From: Styela clava
Lineage: Eukaryota > Chordata > Ascidiacea > Stolidobranchia > Styelidae
Reading direction: 5' to 3'
DNA: 64,000 nt
Assembly (NCBI RefSeq): GCF_964204865.1
Contig: NC_135258.1
Span: 7,741,001 to 7,805,000 of the forward strand
Positions 58,421 to 64,000 of this stretch are shown here, in pieces. Positions within the stretch are counted from its first letter, which is position 1; every line of letters begins with the position of its first letter. A program made the translations under genes and the position numbers. A model generated the notes under the pieces. That model did no database searches, was not told the origin of the DNA, and saw only the letters and a list, made by a program, of their open reading frames with translations.

Positions 58421-59839
58421 AGAGAGATTTTGTTTTATTCAAAGAAAATGTAAAACTGCGGTTGTTTATATAACGATAGTACCGGTTTTGGGTGTCGGCA
58501 ATAAAAGCACTACTTGATTTATATATTAGGGGAGAACCGGCTTATAAGGCGCACGATAAACTTTTGAGAAAATCAAAGGACTGAAAGTGCGTTTTATTAT
58601 CAGGCAAATACGGTATTAGAAAATCGTAATAAGTAATTTTCATGTATATTCATTACGTTAATTTATTTTTAGAGCCATATTTCCCAACCTTGGGAATTAG
58701 TTTGGTATGGAAATATGGAACTTATTGAGTAAACTGGGCTTTTCTGAAAATCTCAGCCTTGTTATATGAGTTTTGTAAACATCGATTAGACATAAACTTA
58801 TTTACTTTAAGGGCCAAGGAGCGAAAACAGGGCGCCCTAGAACACGGTAATATTAACTGAATAATAGTTTCTTTAATGTCAAATTGTCCCTGTTACTTGT
58901 TAATCCTTGCTGCACTGAAAAAATCGGATTGGATGGGAGTTGCATATTAGAACCTGGAAGGATAACTGTATGCTGCAGTGCCTTCTGTATATTTATGAAG
59001 ACCTGACAGCTATATGATAAGGCTCTATGTTCAGTATCCACCAACATTTTTTTAAAAAAGGAATTAATGGCTTCGAACTCCTTAACTCTATCACAATGAA
59101 TACTTGCTCAAGTTTAATTAAAATTCTGCATTAGAGACGATAGCCATTTAAATTATGTTAGTTTATTTCATATATGATGCACCCTTCCATAACCACCAAC
59201 ATGGGTTAGAATTATTTACGAAATACACCAAATTCATAGAATTACTCTATAGATTATGTCGTCATACTTGATTTCGTCATTCTGAAAAAAGAAAATAGAA
59301 TGAAAAGAGCTGTGCTGAGAAAATGTACTTACTCCAAGCTTCAAGTTTATTTAGAAATGATTAATGGAGCTAAAAAGGTCCTTCGTTACGCACGTTCAGC
59401 CATTCTCGAAAAATAATAAGTTGTAAAATGAAAACACGGGCAATTCGAATTAAGATAATTTATCTGCAAGGTGCATTTTGTGGTATACTGCGTTGTTGCA
59501 AAGGAAAGGAATTGCTTTTATCCGCAATATATATTATTGTTTAAATTTCTTCTCAGTCATTAGAGACCCGATATTTCACCACCTTTTTGGTGCCTTCTGC
59601 ATGATGATACAAATGATAAACTACAACCAGCTGATATTTCATTATAGCTGATATCCGTGGTACACTTCAAAGTTTTTATTCAGGTATATTATTTAAAAAT
59701 GTTAAGTACTAAATAAGTGTCTCACTGCGTTGCGCCATGGACAGCAATGAATGATCGTATTATCATTTAAAATGAGATCATATTTAATTCAAAGTTAGGC
59801 TTTGACCTTCGCGGTATGGTCATTGGCATTGCCCTCTTG

Positions 59840-60260
59840 TTGGACACGAAGTGAACATATGGATTGTTTTGTTATTATGTTGTTGTTTATATTGGTATTT
59901 TTTTTTTAATGTTATGAAAAAATCGCTTTTTCATGTTCTTTTATTATTATGAAAAAAAATTACTTTTTTTTTTTTTTATTTACTACTGGGCCAATCTAAT
60001 TGAAAATTTTCATGGGTAAAGATAGTATTTTTCGTTCAATAGAAGGCTATTACTTTTATTTATTTCAAAAACTTCTGTGGGTTTCATGGGATTTGTTTTT
60101 CGTGAGCGATGACCTCATCAAAAATTGCGCACTATCTGGGTGTTCCACTTTAGTCGTGAAGACTGCCGACCTGTAGTCTGCTGTGACAGATTGTATACCC
60201 GTACTACCTTATTTTGGTCTTCGTGTCCATATATTTGAGCATCGCTCTCTTGTTTTTAAC
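59840..60260 (+). repeat. Dispersed repeat R2, near full length
   Basis: The fullest copy: starts ggacacgaagtgaacatatgg, has gaaaaaatcgctttttc, actgggccaatctaattg, tagaaggctattacttttatt, gtttcatgggattt, gatgacctcatcaaaaattg and ends tgtccatatatttgagcatcgctctc. No protein coded. Confidence 0.65.
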
Positions 60261-60756
60261 AGTAATTACGGTGATAAAGTTGACAGAATGGGAAGGAGGA
60301 CGAATTGGTCATATATAGTGTATATAGAAAATAAAATATATACTAAATAAATTCCGAAAACAGAATATAAGGCTTTCCTTATATCTAATAGATAATATAG
60401 CAAAAATTGGAAAACGAACTAAAAATGAAAAATTGCGAACGCGCGAATTTCTTCCCCGATAACACGTTTGATATTAAAGGTATTTAAAACAGGAGAGAGA
60501 TGCTCAAACACACGGAAACAAGGTGAAGGGACATGTATGACGCCTCAATGGTAGCTGTTTCAAATATCTTATGTTGATGTAACCGTAAATTCCAATAAAT
60601 AGCAACAGTTGGGGGAAAATATGATCTCGAAGAATTGAAAAATAAATTGTAAAAGCTCTTTTTTGTAGCAAAACGGTACGGTGCATAGGATTCATTTCGT
60701 GTCCAATATTAATGAATCTGCAAAACTTACCATTGATTATTACGATTGTCAAGTTT

Positions 60757-63749
60757 CTACCAATAGTTGATTTCTTCTTTTTCCTGGATTATCTCACTTC
60801 CCTCGGGGTATACTGAAAACATTTCACCATATTACCATCTATGAGCTTAAATCTATACCAAGTTAAAGTACCGAGAAATTATTCTAGTAATTTTAGGAAT
60901 GAATTGGGAAACTACCATTGGTCGAATCTTTAGAATCCAATCTATTTGAAACACTAGCTCATTTGAGAATTTTACAAGACACGCAACTAGTTATGGAGTT
61001 GTATGCAATATAATTATGATGGCTGTGAGGGAGTGATGCGTCTTAAACATGCCTAAGCTTTCAATGCAATGCACGTAGGCTTGATATACTGTTGAGGTTT
61101 CTAATAGTTCACAACTAAGTTATAAAATTTCGACTTAGTTTTTGATTCGAATCAATTGGTCGGCTTACATTGTTGTTCTAATCACTATTACCTTTCATAT
61201 GAAGCAGTTCAAAAACTATCCGTGGTGACGTGGTATCCATGACAGCAAAAAAATATTTAATAATCAATATATTTTAAAATTATTCAAATCATTTACCCTC
61301 CTATTATCTAGAACCCCCTATAATTAATAAGAACTAATTCTACCTTCTATATGGAGGAGTCCAAAAACTCTCAACTCAAAGTCGATTGCGGTATTAGTAG
61401 CATAGCATCTGTATTGCCCTGCATCGCCCATCTGTGCTCTGTGAATTTTAAGGATTGCACTCGCAGAACCAATTGACTGATGCACGTTCGGGTCGGTTTG
61501 CTCTGTGATTCGTTCGCCATCTTTGTACCAGAATACGTCAGGAAGAGGAAAACCCTTCGCCGTGCAACCGATTTGAAGGTTGTCGTTTTCGTGTATTTTG
61601 GGAGATTCGTTAGAGACTTCCACGCTATATGGAGAAACTATAAAAAAAATATAGGATTTTTAAAATTGCTCGATTTAAAACGTTGTCGAAACATAAGATC
61701 AAATGCTTTCATTTTAGTCTTGTTCACAATAAACCCCATTTAATATTGAATAATCATTCGTTACCATTTTGCGATCTTTTATTATGAACTACCAATTAAA
61801 TTCTCAATTTTTCTTTGCGCCTAAAGTTCAATAGTTAAAGTCTTACAGTCAATGTCCCACTAAAGTCTAATATTACACCAGTGATCGGCAAAATCGATGT
61901 ACTACTGGGCCAAATATACACATTTCCGGCCACGTGCATTATATAAAATGCCGCCTAAAACAAATCAATACATTGAACTTTGCACCTGCGATTTCTATTT
62001 GTGTATCAATTGCAATTATCGGTTCGGCTACAAAACAAACTCCGTACAGCATCTTTAGTTAGGACATATATCCGTGCACAGATAATAGTAAGTAAGAGCA
62101 AAATCATGGGGCACCAAATATTTGTTTATGAGCCGCAGTTTGCCTGTATTGAACAAAAGCCTTCCGTGTGTTCAATCAGATGATAATTATATTTATTTTT
62201 TATTTAAAAACAATGTGCTCGATGAACCAATTTTGCCAAGAATTCGGCATTCTTACACTGATAAATCCAACACGGAACATATTATCTAATCTAATCCAAT
62301 CAACGTGCAACAAGTGCTATTTTTCAAATCATTAAAATATTTGTTCGAAAACTTACTGAATATGAAAATTCAGGTTTGACTCTGGCTGCGATTTCGAAAC
62401 TTTCCATATATCCTCGCTCTTCGACAATTTGTGTTCACCGAGGTCGAGCAACTCCTCGGGTAGTTCAAGTTTGTATGGACCTCGAGCTTTATCATTAAAT
62501 AATTAATTTTGATCTCATACTTTTACGACTTCTAACCAGGTGTGAGATATATATATGAAACAAATATATTATTTCGTTCACACTTTCAGAATATTCGCTA
62601 GAACGTTTAGGGATTTGCTGTAAATTTTGATATTTATGCGTTTCATACAACTAGAATAATTTTAAGCGAAATTGATTTTTGGATCGATCCTAAGGTAACT
62701 CTGGCAAAAACTATACAAAATCTTATTCCGTATGAAAGTACTAGTCAAGTCTAAGAGTGAAATTAAGTATTGCGTGAAAATATTTGTATTCATTAATAAC
62801 TGACTGATTGATTTGATCGGCTTAGTGTTTACCTAATATGTATGGATTCGTACCACTTGAGGGAGCTTGCAATCGTATTTTTGTATGTTACGGGTTTGTT
62901 CTCTTTGTGTAAACGTTTTTCTCCTTCTTTAAATATTGTTAACTCTAATCATGGTTGTCGCTGATTGTTAACCAGTATTGGTTTTCATGCCTCCCTTTAC
63001 CCTAAAATGCCATTTTTACGTTTTTTTTTAAATTGTTCACGCACAGTGTATTTTCAGTATTGTGATAAAATAAAAAATATATACTGATTACTAATCAATG
63101 GATTTCGTGGCACTCCGAATTTTAACCAACACTCACCTACTTCGCAGATGTACGGAAGGGAAGTGCTTGTGCATTCGGTGAACTCCAGTTGATCGTGAGT
63201 TATTCCAGCGCATTTTTCATGTTTAGTTCCGATCCAGTATTTTTCGTTAGAATTTCTGTACAAAAATGAGGCATATTATCAATGTAAATCTGCCCTAACG
63301 CCGTTTGCAATATACTTTGGTTAATTTCACAATATCTAAAAGCATATAAAGTTTTGGGGCTAATAGCATACCAAGTCGGATATACTTTGTTTTATCGGAG
63401 TATATTATTGGCAATTCAACGTCTGCAATTGGTTTTAAAATCGTTGTGACGAAAAATTCATCGATTATTTTGTATTTTTGTCAATAATACACTCACTTGT
63501 ATATTAAGCGAATCCACACATTACCGATATGGGTTCTGCCTAATCATTTCACATAACAATAAAGCAAAAACCTTGGAAGTTTTGATTGTAGAATCTTGAA
63601 TTCTTCTTCGCTTTCGACACGAGCAAGTCTCATTCCTTTATTTTCACAGGCTTTCTTTGCGTTCCAAAATGATGTTCGACTATTGTAGGTGGGGATGGTG
63701 TCACTGAAAGACAGCACTGCATACATGGCTGAAACTTCTCTGACTGTCC
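60757..63749 (-). CDS. Lectin-Ig gene L3, exons 5-8 (5' part outside window)
   Basis: Minus-strand exons 5 63572-63749, 6 63137-63255, 7 61344-61637, 8 60757-60812 (TAG). Lengths 178/119/294/56 are identical to L2 and phases agree. They encode the second CTLD-like unit (MYAVLSFSDTIPTYNSR ... WIGTKHEKCAGIT ... YICEV), the I-set Ig domain (FWYKDGERI, DAGQYRCYA) and the tail YPEGSEI...NYW. Exons 1-4 (signal peptide and the EPN/WND CTLD) should lie beyond 64000. Closely similar to L2 in exons and introns, so a recent duplicate. The C-terminal stop equals that of L2 and not L1. No disabling change in the visible exons. Confidence 0.9.
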
Positions 63750-64000
63750 CTATAAAATGAATGAAAAAACGATAAAACGAATATTAAAACTTGTCCATTG
63801 ATGCTCTTCCTGGACTAATTATTTATCGAAAGTGTGATGATCAGTATCCAACAAAATTGCCACTGGCTAACAAATGATAGATGCGATCTGGCGTAACGTC
63901 ATGTCATTTACAAACAATTGGGAATCAACCGTTTTCTCATTCATCCGTGATTTCAGCATAGGTTGACATTAGAAAGAAGCAGTTGATGTTTTGCTTACAT

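Larger units (their letters stand above)
57880..64000. repeat. Right arm of the large inverted duplication (contains L3)
   Basis: Reverse complement of 50610-55800 as described there. The arm is still matching at the last base of the window, so the palindrome continues to the right. Confidence 0.85.

Overview
This is a eukaryotic (metazoan) window. The genes are multi-exon with GT-AG introns of about 0.1 to 2 kb, the DNA is AT-rich, and the space between genes is packed with small DNA transposons and decayed elements. I see no bacterial features. A marine invertebrate deuterostome such as a tunicate would fit, but that is a weak inference and nothing in the window proves the species.

Layout. 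(1) Bases 1-17.6 kb, minus strand: three tandem paralogs of an aldo-keto reductase (AKR1-like) gene, A (3' end cut off by the window start), B and C. B and C are complete, with eight exons and 320 codons each; they lie in duplicated segments that include flanks and introns, and each paralog has acquired its own transposon insertions. (2) 21.0-27.2 kb, minus strand: a complete eight-exon gene for a secreted protein with a signal peptide, a C-type lectin domain (CTLD) with EPN and WND motifs, a second degenerate CTLD, one Ig domain and a short tail (lectin-Ig gene L1). (3) 29.3-32.4 kb: a decayed hAT transposon with a TTF-finger/hAT transposase relic, itself split by a 234-bp foldback element. 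(4) 33.7-40.0 kb, plus strand: a fourth, more divergent AKR gene (D) with the same exon plan. (5) 40.5-47.2 kb: degenerate GCGGGAA-type repeats, a 1.6-kb hAT-like element with an 8-bp target duplication, and a frameshifted Ty3/gypsy integrase. (6) 48.1-53.6 kb, plus: lectin-Ig gene L2, complete. (7) 60.8 kb to the window end, minus: lectin-Ig gene L3, exons 5-8 only. L2 and L3 are the arms of a large inverted duplication centred near 57 kb which continues past the window end.

Function. Two gene families make up nearly all of the coding content. The AKRs keep the Asp-Tyr-Lys-His catalytic tetrad and should be cytosolic NAD(P)H-dependent carbonyl reductases, with unknown substrates. The lectin-Ig proteins look like secreted recognition molecules: the first CTLD should bind sugar with Ca2+, and the second lacks the sugar-binding motifs. 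The two families are interleaved by position only; I see no evidence that they work together. Exon boundaries were assigned by comparing paralogs and by GT/AG signals and reading-frame phase; they agree to the base in exon length across copies.
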